Shown: positions 1-4,960 of the stretch, in pieces
Position numbering within the stretch: position 1 is the first letter of the stretch
Layout of the letters: each line of letters opens with the position of its first letter
Assembly (NCBI GenBank): GCA_905209865.1
Contig: CAJLUP010000062.1
Location: forward strand, 1-10,407
DNA: 10,407 bases
Source: an uncultured Lachnospiraceae bacterium
GTDB lineage: Bacteria > Bacillota > Clostridia > Lachnospirales > Lachnospiraceae
Direction of reading: 5' to 3'
Position numbers and translations under genes: made by a program
The notes under the pieces: generated by a model
Seen by the model: only the letters and a program-made list of their open reading frames with translations
What the model was told of the DNA's origin: nothing
Databases searched by the model: none

Positions 1-26
1 TTATTAACGACAAAATTTAATAGTGC

Positions 27-55
27 CAGCGGTCCGGCTTTATGTCTGACCGCTG
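27..55 (+). other. Perfect 8-bp hairpin, function unknown
   Basis: CAGCGGTC (27-34) pairs perfectly with GACCGCTG (48-55) across a 13-base loop. No T-run follows, so it is not a normal intrinsic terminator by itself. It lies just ahead of a terminator-like hairpin, so the two may form the 3' end of a transcript entering from the left, outside the window. Confidence 0.45.
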
Positions 56-64
56 ATTGCCGTG

Positions 65-97
65 GGCGTTTCATCTTATCAGATGGACGCCTTTTTT
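65..97 (+). terminator. Candidate intrinsic terminator at the left end
   Basis: The arms 65-76 and 81-91 pair as GGCGT..CATCT with AGATG.ACGCC, with one small internal bulge and a four-base loop. Six T residues follow (92-97). This fits termination of a transcript that begins left of the window. Confidence 0.6.
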
Positions 98-98
98 C

Positions 99-194
99 AT
101 GCAGATTCGGTGCGACAGTATGGAACGGCAGAGATTTTATCTCAGAGGATATAGTGACGGCATTACATATCTGAAAAAGACTGGCATGCTGTAA
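99..194 (+). CDS. Possible 31-aa ORF, unrecognised
   Basis: An ATG at 99 opens 31 codons ending in TAA at 192-194; a second in-frame ATG lies at 120. The peptide contains ERQRFYLRGYSDGITYLKK, an amphipathic-looking stretch with plausible composition. A terminator-like hairpin begins 15 bases after the stop. Against it, the ATG follows a T-run directly and no clear Shine-Dalgarno precedes either start. The frame stays open upstream to about position 57, so this could be the tail of a decayed longer gene. I do not recognise a family. It may be a small protein of a mobile element or chance. Confidence 0.3.
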   Translation: MQIRCDSMERQRFYLRGYSDGITYLKKTGML

Positions 195-209
195 AATGAG
201 CATTTGATG

Positions 210-242
210 AAGGCAGTATGTAATCATTCTGTACTGCTTTTT
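210..242 (+). terminator. Candidate intrinsic terminator
   Basis: GCAGTA (213-218) pairs with TACTGC (232-237). The stem extends outward by a G-T wobble and two A-T pairs, and the 3' arm runs into a T stretch (238-242). It follows the small ORF ending at 194 and would insulate the Fic promoter from upstream transcription. Confidence 0.5.
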
Positions 243-271
243 ATAAGTTTCTGCACATTGTTTTCTCATAC

Positions 272-354
272 CTGCATAATTTATTCTGTTTTATATGCAG
301 ATAAAACAAAGGTGGCTTGATTTTCTGCATATAATATGTTACAATAATATGCAG
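272..354. promoter_or_regulatory. Cluster of four CTGCATA boxes, candidate operators
   Basis: CTGCATA occurs at 272-278 and 325-331, and its reverse complement TATGCAG at 294-300 and 348-354, giving two convergent pairs of 29 and 30 bp. The second pair lies within a perfect 11-bp inverted repeat (322-332 with 347-357) that brackets the -10 box of the Fic promoter. A separate perfect 8-bp inverted repeat (287-294 with 301-308) overlaps the first pair. Chance predicts about one such 7-mer in the whole window on both strands. The arrangement fits a repressor whose binding would hide the promoter. The binding protein is unknown; the Fic protein's own C-terminal domain is one candidate. Confidence 0.6.
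317..345 (+). promoter_or_regulatory. Sigma-A-type promoter of the Fic gene
   Basis: TTGATT (317-322) and TACAAT (340-345) are separated by 17 bases. Transcription would begin near 352, just ahead of the ribosome site AAAGGA (355-360). This rules against the upstream in-frame ATG at 295, which lies before the promoter. Confidence 0.7.
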
Positions 355-369
355 AAAGGATGGTGTGAT

Positions 370-1416
370 ATGAGGAAATTCGATTACTCTTTTTTAAACA
401 ATGGCTTACTGCCTGCAAATTTGGTGAATCTTACTTCAAATATTTCGGCATTGAAAACAATGGCGGGAGTGCGAAAAGAGGAATATACCCAAATTTTTAC
501 GGAGTTAGAGGCAGTTGCAAAGGTACAGTCGATTAAGAGTTCTAATGCTATTGAGGGTATTGTTACAAGTGACGAGCGTATTGCCGCTATCGTCAATCAG
601 AACAGCGCTCCGTTGAATCATAATGAAGCAGAAATTGCCGGATATAGGGATGCATTAAATGAAATTCATTTGGACTATGAGCGTATTGATTTTTGTGAGC
701 GTGATATTTTGCATTTGCACGAAATGATGATGGCATTTGCAGGTTATGAATATGGCGGTCAATATAAAACAGACGATAATGTAATTTTGGAGATTGATAC
801 AGACGGAAACAGGCGCGTTCGTTTTCGTCCCACCCCTGCAAATGAAACGCCAAAGGCTATGGAACAGTTAGAACTTGCCTATATGGAAGCACGTAGTGAT
901 GCCAATATAAACCAACTGCTATTGATTCCTTGCGTTATTTTGGATTTTCTCTGCATACATCCATTCAGAGATGGTAACGGCAGAATGTCACGCCTGTTAT
1001 CGTTGCTGCTCCTATACAAGAATGGCTTTGATGCCGGAAAATATGTGTCCTTTGAAGAGCAAATCAATAACTACAAAGCCTATTATTACGAATCTCTTCG
1101 TCAATCTTCTGACGGTTGGGAATCAAATGAAAATAGTTATTTCCCATTTATTGAGAATTTCCTGTCTATGCTTTATATGTGCTATAAAGAGTTGGACAAA
1201 CGTTTTGCAGTCGTACATGGGAAAAAGATTACAAAGAAAGCCCGCATAGAAGCAACGGTATTAAACAGTCTAACCCCTCTTTCCAAAGCCGAAATATGTA
1301 AGATTCTCCCCGACGTCAGTCCGACAACAGTTGAAGCAGTCCTCGGTGCAATGGTAAAGAGCGGTGCAATAAAACGGATCGGATCGGCAAGATCTACGCG
1401 TTATATTAAGGCATAG
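370..1416 (+). CDS. Fic family AMP-transferase, class II, with C-terminal HTH-like tail
   Basis: Fic enzymes transfer AMP (or another nucleotide part) from a nucleotide to a hydroxyl side chain of a target protein, usually in the cytoplasm. The 348-residue product has the full catalytic loop HPFRDGNGR at residues 197-205, with His197 as the expected base. An N-terminal SxxxEG motif (Ser58, Glu62, Gly63) is the class II self-inhibitory helix, so no separate antitoxin is required. Residues about 290-348 (KKARIEATVLNSL..SKAEICKILPDVSPTTVEAVL) look like a winged helix-turn-helix. The start at 370 is chosen because it follows AAAGGA by nine bases and lies downstream of the promoter; ATGs at 295 and 349 are poorer. 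No frameshift or lost catalytic residue is seen. Targets are unknown. It may control itself through the repeated boxes in its promoter, which is inference. Confidence 0.95.
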   Translation: MRKFDYSFLNNGLLPANLVNLTSNISALKTMAGVRKEEYTQIFTELEAVAKVQSIKSSNAIEGIVTSDERIAAIVNQNSAPLNHNEAEIAGYRDALNEIHLDYERIDFCERDILHLHEMMMAFAGYEYGGQYKTDDNVILEIDTDGNRRVRFRPTPANETPKAMEQLELAYMEARSDANINQLLLIPCVILDFLCIHPFRDGNGRMSRLLSLLLLYKNGFDAGKYVSFEEQINNYKAYYYESLRQSSDGWESNENSYFPFIENFLSMLYMCYKELDKRFAVVHGKKITKKARIEATVLNSLTPLSKAEICKILPDVSPTTVEAVLGAMVKSGAIKRIGSARSTRYIKA

Positions 1417-1431
1417 TATAAGGTGACTTCA

Positions 1432-1524
1432 ATGGATATGATTTCGTACAAAAAATGCAGGTTTTATAAGACCTGCAAGGTGATTTTTAATTATTCAACT
1501 GTCAAACTCCCGAAAACAAATTAA
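1432..1524 (+). CDS. Possible 30-aa basic peptide downstream of Fic
   Basis: An ATG at 1432 opens 30 codons to TAA at 1522-1524. It has a real ribosome site, AAGGTGA (1420-1426), and starts 15 bases after the Fic stop, so it could be translated from the Fic transcript. The peptide begins MDMISYKKCRFYKTCKV and is rich in Lys, Tyr and Phe with two Cys. A terminator follows nine bases after the stop. I recognise no family, and such a short frame in AT-rich DNA can arise by chance. The near-perfect palindrome at 1456-1477 lies inside it and may be the real feature here. Confidence 0.3.
   Translation: MDMISYKKCRFYKTCKVIFNYSTVKLPKTN
1456..1477. repeat. 22-bp near-perfect palindrome
   Basis: TGCAGGT (1456-1462) mirrors ACCTGCA (1471-1477). 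Only one position breaks full symmetry, leaving a G-T wobble in RNA. Five T residues lie at 1484-1488, too far away for a typical terminator. It could be an RNA hairpin in the Fic transcript or a protein site; its TGCAG core resembles the promoter boxes of the Fic gene. Confidence 0.5.
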
Positions 1525-1533
1525 AAAATATTG

Positions 1534-1563
1534 AGATGTTGGCAACAGCGACATCTTATTTTT
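1534..1563 (+). terminator. Intrinsic terminator of the Fic unit
   Basis: AGATGTTG (1534-1541) pairs with CGACATCT (1549-1556), an 8-bp stem with one wobble and a 7-base loop, followed by TATTTTT. It ends the Fic transcript and any small ORF behind it. Confidence 0.7.
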
Positions 1564-1606
1564 AAATAAAGAGAAATACAAATTTTGAAGTGGAATGGAA
1601 GTGGAA

Positions 1607-1631
1607 ATCAGAAAGCATCAGAAATCAGATT
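1607..1631. repeat. Short tandem ATCAGA repeats upstream of the RpiR gene
   Basis: ATCAGAAA occurs at 1607-1614 and 1617-1624, ten bases apart, and ATCAGA again at 1624-1629. They lie about 45-70 bases before the -35 box of the RpiR promoter, on one helical face for the first two copies. An activator or repressor site is possible; AT-rich low complexity is the simple alternative. Confidence 0.3.
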
Positions 1632-1674
1632 GCAAGGTATTTTTGTTTTTGTAAAAATAAACAAATATCCGGTG

Positions 1675-1703
1675 TTGTATAGCACATATAATCAGTGTAT
1701 AAT
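1675..1703 (+). promoter_or_regulatory. Sigma-A-type promoter of the RpiR cassette
   Basis: TTGTAT (1675-1680) and a perfect TATAAT (1698-1703) are 17 bases apart. A second TATAAT at 1687-1692 has no -35 box at usable spacing. The promoter lies 32 bases before the preferred ATG and is the only good one seen for the three-gene cassette. Confidence 0.75.
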
Positions 1704-1735
1704 TAAGGTAGCTAATGCGGGGAGGAAATTGCAGT

Positions 1736-2449
1736 ATGTTTTCGTACGATGAAATACAAAAGTACAATGAAACAGACATTCGCATTTACAAATATATTGT
1801 TTCTGATCTTGATAAAATACAATACATGACTATCAGGGATCTTGCAAAAGAACTTCAAGTATCTACATCTACCATATTGCGCTTCTGCAATAAAAACAAT
1901 TTCGAGGGATATTCCGAATTTAAAGGGGCTCTGAAAAAAGAAGTTACCTTACAGGCTACTTGTCCGCCTATGGAAGATTTGCAGGAGCTTTCTGATTTTT
2001 TCGCACGAGCAAATTCAAGTGCCTTTGAAGAAAAATTATTGTTTGCGATTGACGTTCTTAGAAAAGCTGATTTGATAATTTTTACAGGTATGGGGTCATC
2101 GGGAGCGTTGGCAAAATACGGAGCAAGATATTTTTCTAATATGGGGCATTTTGCCATAGGACTGGAAGATGTATTTTATCCAATAGAAACATTCCGTTGG
2201 AAAAACACAGCCATAATAGCATTATCAGAAAGCGGTGAGACTGAAAAATTGATTGAAGCAGTCAGCCAGTTTAAGAAAAAGAATTGTTGCGTGCTGAGTA
2301 TTACAAATTCCCCATTCTCAACCCTGGCGAAATTGTCAGATTGGAATTTTTCTTATAGCTTAAATACCAGACGAATTAACGGAGGATATAACGGCACAAC
2401 ACAAATCCCTGTCATTTTTGTTATCGAAGTGCTTGCAAAAAGAATATAA
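1736..2449 (+). CDS. MurR/RpiR family transcriptional regulator (HTH plus SIS)
   Basis: RpiR regulators bind DNA through an N-terminal helix-turn-helix and sense phosphosugars with a C-terminal SIS domain. Here the HTH lies at about residues 31-70 (MTIRDLAKELQVSTSTILRF, then GYSEFK), and the SIS domain at about 110-237, with GMGSSGALAKYGARY (118-132) and the phosphosugar loop SESGET (164-169). The product is 237 residues, shorter than the usual 270-290, with the loss mainly at the C-terminus. The ATG at 1736 is preferred over the in-frame one at 1715 because GGAGG (1721-1725) lies ten bases before it, while the 1715 ATG precedes that site. It heads a cassette with an acetyltransferase and a HAD phosphatase. 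The ligand is probably a sugar phosphate but cannot be named. Confidence 0.93.
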   Translation: MFSYDEIQKYNETDIRIYKYIVSDLDKIQYMTIRDLAKELQVSTSTILRFCNKNNFEGYSEFKGALKKEVTLQATCPPMEDLQELSDFFARANSSAFEEKLLFAIDVLRKADLIIFTGMGSSGALAKYGARYFSNMGHFAIGLEDVFYPIETFRWKNTAIIALSESGETEKLIEAVSQFKKKNCCVLSITNSPFSTLAKLSDWNFSYSLNTRRINGGYNGTTQIPVIFVIEVLAKRI

Positions 2450-2458
2450 GGAGACAGC

Positions 2459-2487
2459 CTGTTACTTGCTTTGTAACAGTTTTTTTT
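2459..2487 (+). terminator. Intrinsic terminator or attenuator between regulator and enzymes
   Basis: CTGTTAC (2459-2465) pairs perfectly with GTAACAG (2473-2479) over a 7-base loop, followed at once by eight T residues (2480-2487). It starts ten bases after the RpiR stop and ends 13 bases before the next ribosome site, so there is no room for a promoter after it. The two enzyme genes must depend on read-through or on a promoter inside the RpiR gene. Confidence 0.8.
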
Positions 2488-2499
2488 CTACCATGAAGC

Positions 2500-2510
2500 A
2501 AGGAGGTGAT
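2500..2510 (+). promoter_or_regulatory. Full-length Shine-Dalgarno of the acetyltransferase
   Basis: AAGGAGGTGAT matches the anti-Shine-Dalgarno of 16S rRNA over its full length and lies at ideal spacing before the ATG at 2514. It settles that start against the longer frame opening at 2418 inside the RpiR gene, and suggests strong translation of a message held back by the terminator before it. Confidence 0.85.
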
Positions 2511-2513
2511 ATT

Positions 2514-3113
2514 ATGACTGAATTAGAAAAATGTATGGCGGGAGAATATTATAACTGCCATGATAAATTCTTTTTGGATATAAAAAGTCATGCGAGAACA
2601 TTATTGCAGAAATATAATGCCCTCGCATATGAGCAGAAAGCAGAAAAAATAAATATCTTAAAACAGTTGTTTGGGGGAATTGGCACAAATGTATCTGTCG
2701 GATGTCCTTTTATCTGCGATTATGGAAGAAATATCTATATTGGGAATAATGTTTCCGTGAATATGAATTGCACGTTCGTAGACTGTAACAAAATAACGAT
2801 TGGCGATAATGTACTGATTGCTTCAAATGTACAGCTTTATACAGCAACACACCCTGTAGAACTGGCGGAAAGACTTACACCAAACTGGAACATGGAAACA
2901 GAACAGTATTTTTGTCGTACCTGCGCCCTGCCCATAAAAATTGGAAGCGGCTGCTGGTTGGGCGGGGGCGTGATTGTCCTTCCGGGCGTAACAATAGGCG
3001 ACGGTTCTGTTATAGGAGCCGGAAGCGTTGTCACAAAGGATATACCGGCAAACTCACTGGCAGTAGGCAATCCCTGTCGTGTAATCCGGAAGATTAACGG
3101 AGGAAATAAGTAA
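2514..3113 (+). CDS. Maltose/galactoside-type sugar O-acetyltransferase
   Basis: This 199-residue protein belongs to the LacA/Maa hexapeptide-repeat acetyltransferases, which move acetyl from acetyl-CoA to a sugar hydroxyl and work as cytoplasmic trimers. The N-terminal Mac domain is clear (MAGEYYNCHDKFFLDIKSHA at 8-27). A left-handed beta helix follows from about 58, with repeats such as IYIGNN, ITIGDN, IKIGSG and VTIGDG. His113 in TATHPVE matches the catalytic histidine, and the C-terminus has the usual AVGNPCRVIRKI (183-194). Residues 121-140 (LTPNW..CRTCALP) differ from the usual LEYGKP-type loop and carry two Cys, so acceptor choice may differ. The stop TAA overlaps the next start by one base (TAATG), indicating coupling with the HAD gene. 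In relatives such enzymes are thought to tag non-metabolised sugars for export; the role here is inferred. Confidence 0.95.
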   Translation: MTELEKCMAGEYYNCHDKFFLDIKSHARTLLQKYNALAYEQKAEKINILKQLFGGIGTNVSVGCPFICDYGRNIYIGNNVSVNMNCTFVDCNKITIGDNVLIASNVQLYTATHPVELAERLTPNWNMETEQYFCRTCALPIKIGSGCWLGGGVIVLPGVTIGDGSVIGAGSVVTKDIPANSLAVGNPCRVIRKINGGNK

Positions 3114-3781
3114 TGTTTAAGGTTGTTGCTTTTGATTTGGACGGAACATTAGCCGATACTATTCCAATGTGTATAACAGCGTTTCGTAATAGCATATCTC
3201 CTTATACGGGCCATGAAATTAGCACAGAAGAAATCCTGCGTACGTTTGGACTAAACGAAATTGGTATGGTAAGGGCTGTTGTTGGTCAAAATTGGGAATC
3301 AGCGATTGAGGATTTTTATTATCAATACGAATCGCTGCACAATGAGGTTACAAGTGCATTTCCTGGAATATTGAACCTGCTTACCTTTTTGAAAAAGAAG
3401 AATATTGTTGTAGCATTGATTACAGGGAAAGGCGAAAGAAGCTGTTCTATTTCTTTAGAAAAACTGGGCTTATCAAGATTATTTGACGAAACATTATATG
3501 GTTCGGAAATATCTCCGAACAAGAAAAAGAATATGGAATATCTCTTGAAAAAATATAATATTTCCAAAGAGGAATTTTGCTATATAGGAGATACTATCCA
3601 AGATATAAAAGACTGCCAAAATATAGGAGTAACTTGTTTTTCGGCGGCATGGCAAGAATCTTATAATGCTGATACTTTGGAAAAGGATAATCCTAATCAT
3701 GTATTTTACCATGTAAGCGACCTGTATGAATATTTTAAGCATAAATTATCAAATCCAGCCGAGCCAGTCAACGGCAAGTAA
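3113..3781 (+). CDS. HAD-superfamily phosphatase, phosphoglycolate-phosphatase-like
   Basis: HAD phosphatases hydrolyse small phosphorylated metabolites through an aspartyl-phosphate. All four motifs are visible in 222 residues: DLDGT at 8-12 (nucleophile Asp8, acid Asp10), Thr104 in ALITGK, a Lys in SPNKKK (134-139), and GDTIQD at 159-164 (Asp160 and Asp164 for Mg). A helical cap occupies about residues 16-85, as in Gph/PpaX-type enzymes. The gene overlaps the acetyltransferase stop by one base, and GGAGG precedes it at 3099-3103. The last eight codons (PAEPVNGK, from 3755) lie in an abruptly GC-rich stretch that continues past the stop, so the native C-terminus may have been replaced when foreign DNA joined here. 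The core is complete, so activity is likely. The substrate is unknown. Confidence 0.92.
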   Translation: MFKVVAFDLDGTLADTIPMCITAFRNSISPYTGHEISTEEILRTFGLNEIGMVRAVVGQNWESAIEDFYYQYESLHNEVTSAFPGILNLLTFLKKKNIVVALITGKGERSCSISLEKLGLSRLFDETLYGSEISPNKKKNMEYLLKKYNISKEEFCYIGDTIQDIKDCQNIGVTCFSAAWQESYNADTLEKDNPNHVFYHVSDLYEYFKHKLSNPAEPVNGK

Positions 3782-3810
3782 ATGGGATTCGCCCACGTTG
3801 ACAGCCCCGC

Positions 3811-3831
3811 CCGCCTTTGCTGGCGGTCTTT
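3811..3831 (+). other. GC hairpin after the HAD gene, weak terminator candidate
   Basis: CCGCC (3811-3815) pairs with GGCGG (3822-3826) over a six-base loop, followed by TCTTT. The T-run is short, so termination would be weak. It lies in a 65 percent GC patch (3757-3830) unlike the gene before it and is the only candidate end for the RpiR cassette. Confidence 0.4.
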
Positions 3832-3840
3832 CAAATGCCT

Positions 3841-4116
3841 TTATGTGACTGACCTGTATTCCGTGTCGGTATAAAAGCAATCGTCAGCCTGTGAGTAGGA
3901 CTGCATGGTAACTTTCGGTTGAAAAGTCTTTGTATCAATTCCATAATAATAGACGGTGGCAGTTGGAAGTTCTACATTGATACTGTCAAAATCTCTTGTA
4001 AAAACGCTGTGTCTGTCTGTGTGGAAAACGTCGGACAGACATTCATAGAACTCGGAACGATCTTCTAGATATTCGAAAAGAGATTCATAAACAGCCTGGA
4101 GATACAGTTCACGTAG
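3841..4116 (-). pseudogene. 5'-truncated gene remnant, family not recognised
   Basis: On the minus strand, 91 codons stay open and end in TAA at 3841-3843. The peptide looks like real protein: it includes LYLQAVYESLFEYLEDRSEF, then VFTRDFDSINVELPTATVYY, and ends CFYTDTEYRSVT. There is no start codon at its upstream end: the only in-frame Met is near the C-terminus, and an in-frame stop occurs just upstream at 4117-4119. This fits the C-terminal part of a gene cut off by recombination at about 4117. It runs opposite to every other gene here and lies in DNA richer in GC than the cassette before it. I cannot name the family; a protein of a conjugative or other mobile element is a guess from context. 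Confidence 0.5.
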
Positions 4117-4203
4117 TTATCAAAGAGAGAGAATAACCGGAAAGAGGAATTAATAAGAATACCACTTGAAAGGGCAGTATATCGTAATTATCAAAATTTT
4201 TAG
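4117..4203 (+). pseudogene. Possible C-terminal scrap of a disrupted gene
   Basis: Frame + from 4117 stays open for 28 codons to TAG at 4201-4203. It reads SKRENNRKEELIRIPLERAV and then YRNYQNF, a charged, gene-like tail. A TAG lies just before it in frame, and no start codon or ribosome site is present, so it could not be made alone. Its left edge meets the end of the minus-strand remnant. This suggests a host gene interrupted at about 4117, with its front part lost or left of the window. It is short, so chance is possible. Confidence 0.3.
4166..4194 (+). promoter_or_regulatory. Candidate promoter of the ybjQ-like gene
   Basis: TTGAAA (4166-4171) and TATCAA (4189-4194) are 17 bases apart. 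A perfect TATAAT at 4226-4231 is an alternative -10 but has no good -35 box. Either would give a short AT-rich leader before the ATG at 4275. Confidence 0.4.
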
Positions 4204-4274
4204 TGCATTTTAGTTCTAAATATCATATAATTTATTTATTAAATAGAAAAATACAAAAAAGAAAGGGGAAAAGT

Positions 4275-4595
4275 ATGATTATTACGACAACGCCTTCTGT
4301 TGAAGGAAGAAGAATTGTAGATTACAGAGGAATTGTTTTTGGCGAGGTTGTTTCCGGTGTGGATTTTGTCAGGGATTTGGCGGCGTCTTTTACGAACTTT
4401 TTCGGCGGAAGATCAGGCGGATATGAGGAAGAACTTGTGATGGCGAGACAAAATGCAATTAACGAGATGGCTCAGCGGGCGGCAGCGGTAGGAGCGAATG
4501 CTGTTGTGGGAGTTGATGTCGATTATGAAGTTCTCGGAGATGACGGAAATATGCTGATGGTGACGGCAAGCGGAACTGCAGTTGTTATAGAGTAA
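4275..4595 (+). CDS. YbjQ/UPF0145 family protein
   Basis: The 106-residue product is a full-length member of the YbjQ family (PF01906), small cytoplasmic proteins that form pentamers in solved structures and have no established function. Typical features are the N-terminal ITTTPSVEGRRIVDYRGIVF (3-22), the GEVVSG turn, the helix with MARQNAINEMAQRAAAVGAN and the closing VDYEVLG..MLMVTASGTAVV. The start at 4275 follows GAAAGGGG (4261-4268). A longer frame from 4203 is rejected because its extra 24 residues fall in the AT-rich leader and do not match the family. It stands alone, with a terminator-like hairpin 180 bases downstream, and is the first gene on the right of the compositional break. 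Confidence 0.96.
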   Translation: MIITTTPSVEGRRIVDYRGIVFGEVVSGVDFVRDLAASFTNFFGGRSGGYEEELVMARQNAINEMAQRAAAVGANAVVGVDVDYEVLGDDGNMLMVTASGTAVVIE

Positions 4596-4698
4596 ACATG
4601 ATTTTGCGGAAATCACTGCAAAGTATTGTGAAGTAAACGGATATTTAGAAAAATAGATGTTGAAAAATGATTTTTATAAAGTAATAGAATCAGGAAAA

Positions 4699-4771
4699 AG
4701 GGTCATGGGAGAAAACTTGCATGATCTTTTTTGTTATACAGGAAGTCAGACCCTATGTAAGAAAAGTTTTC
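4699..4771 (+). ncRNA. Possible pseudoknotted RNA between ybjQ-like and CDF genes
   Basis: Two perfect helices cross each other: AGGGTC (4699-4704) with GACCCT (4749-4754), and GAAAACTT (4711-4718) with AAGTTTTC (4764-4771). The order 1-2-1'-2' is that of an H-type pseudoknot with loops of about 6, 30 and 9 bases. A terminator-like hairpin begins three bases later, so it could be a leader switch or a small RNA with its own 3' end. I do not recognise a known riboswitch consensus. In AT-rich DNA one helix could be chance. Confidence 0.3.
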
Positions 4772-4774
4772 CGA

Positions 4775-4799
4775 GGTGTGCAAAGCGCCCTTTTGTTTT
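4775..4799 (+). terminator. Candidate intrinsic terminator in the gap before the CDF gene
   Basis: GGTGT (4775-4779) pairs with GCGCC (4785-4789), including two G-T wobbles, over the loop GCAAA. C and then TTTTGTTTT follow. The stem is short, so this is moderate support for an end of the YbjQ-family transcript. The rest of the gap to 4960 is purine-rich and holds no convincing gene. Confidence 0.45.
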
Positions 4800-4960
4800 G
4801 GGTAATACAAAAAATGAAAAGGAAATAGATGAAAATAGAAGCAGGACAACAAGGAAGAAGAAAAGAAGAAATGTAAAATCTTAGATATACAGAATTAGGA
4901 ATATGATGTAATATAGTATGGATATAGGTTAAAGAAAAAGACAAAGATAAAGGTGATTTT

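Noticed and set aside
1..174. Open + frame of 57 codons from the window edge to TGA
   Set aside because: It runs through two clear hairpins and a terminator, and its peptide shows no family feature. It is more likely non-coding.
295..369. N-terminal extension of the Fic gene from an ATG at 295 or 349
   Set aside because: The promoter at 317-345 lies inside it, and a spaced ribosome site precedes only the ATG at 370. The extra residues look like translated leader.
1595..1654. Short + frame upstream of the RpiR promoter
   Set aside because: It has only 19 codons, no ribosome site, and simple repeats that explain its sequence.
2418..2513. Longer acetyltransferase reading frame starting inside the RpiR gene
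   Set aside because: It crosses the terminator and ignores the full-length ribosome site before the ATG at 2514. The Mac domain begins at the later start.
61..3797. Inverted 8-mer CGTGGGCG (61-68) and CGCCCACG (3790-3797) as element ends
   Set aside because: An 8-bp match is too short, the flanks do not match, and comparing two end regions makes it reasonably likely by chance.
4599..4615. Hairpin TGATTT/AAATCA just after the ybjQ-like stop as a terminator
   Set aside because: It is a 6-bp AT-rich stem with no T-run after it.
4657..4884. 75-codon + frame in the gap before the CDF gene
   Set aside because: It has no ribosome site, a Lys/Arg-rich end made by the purine tract, and overlaps the pseudoknot and terminator-like hairpin.
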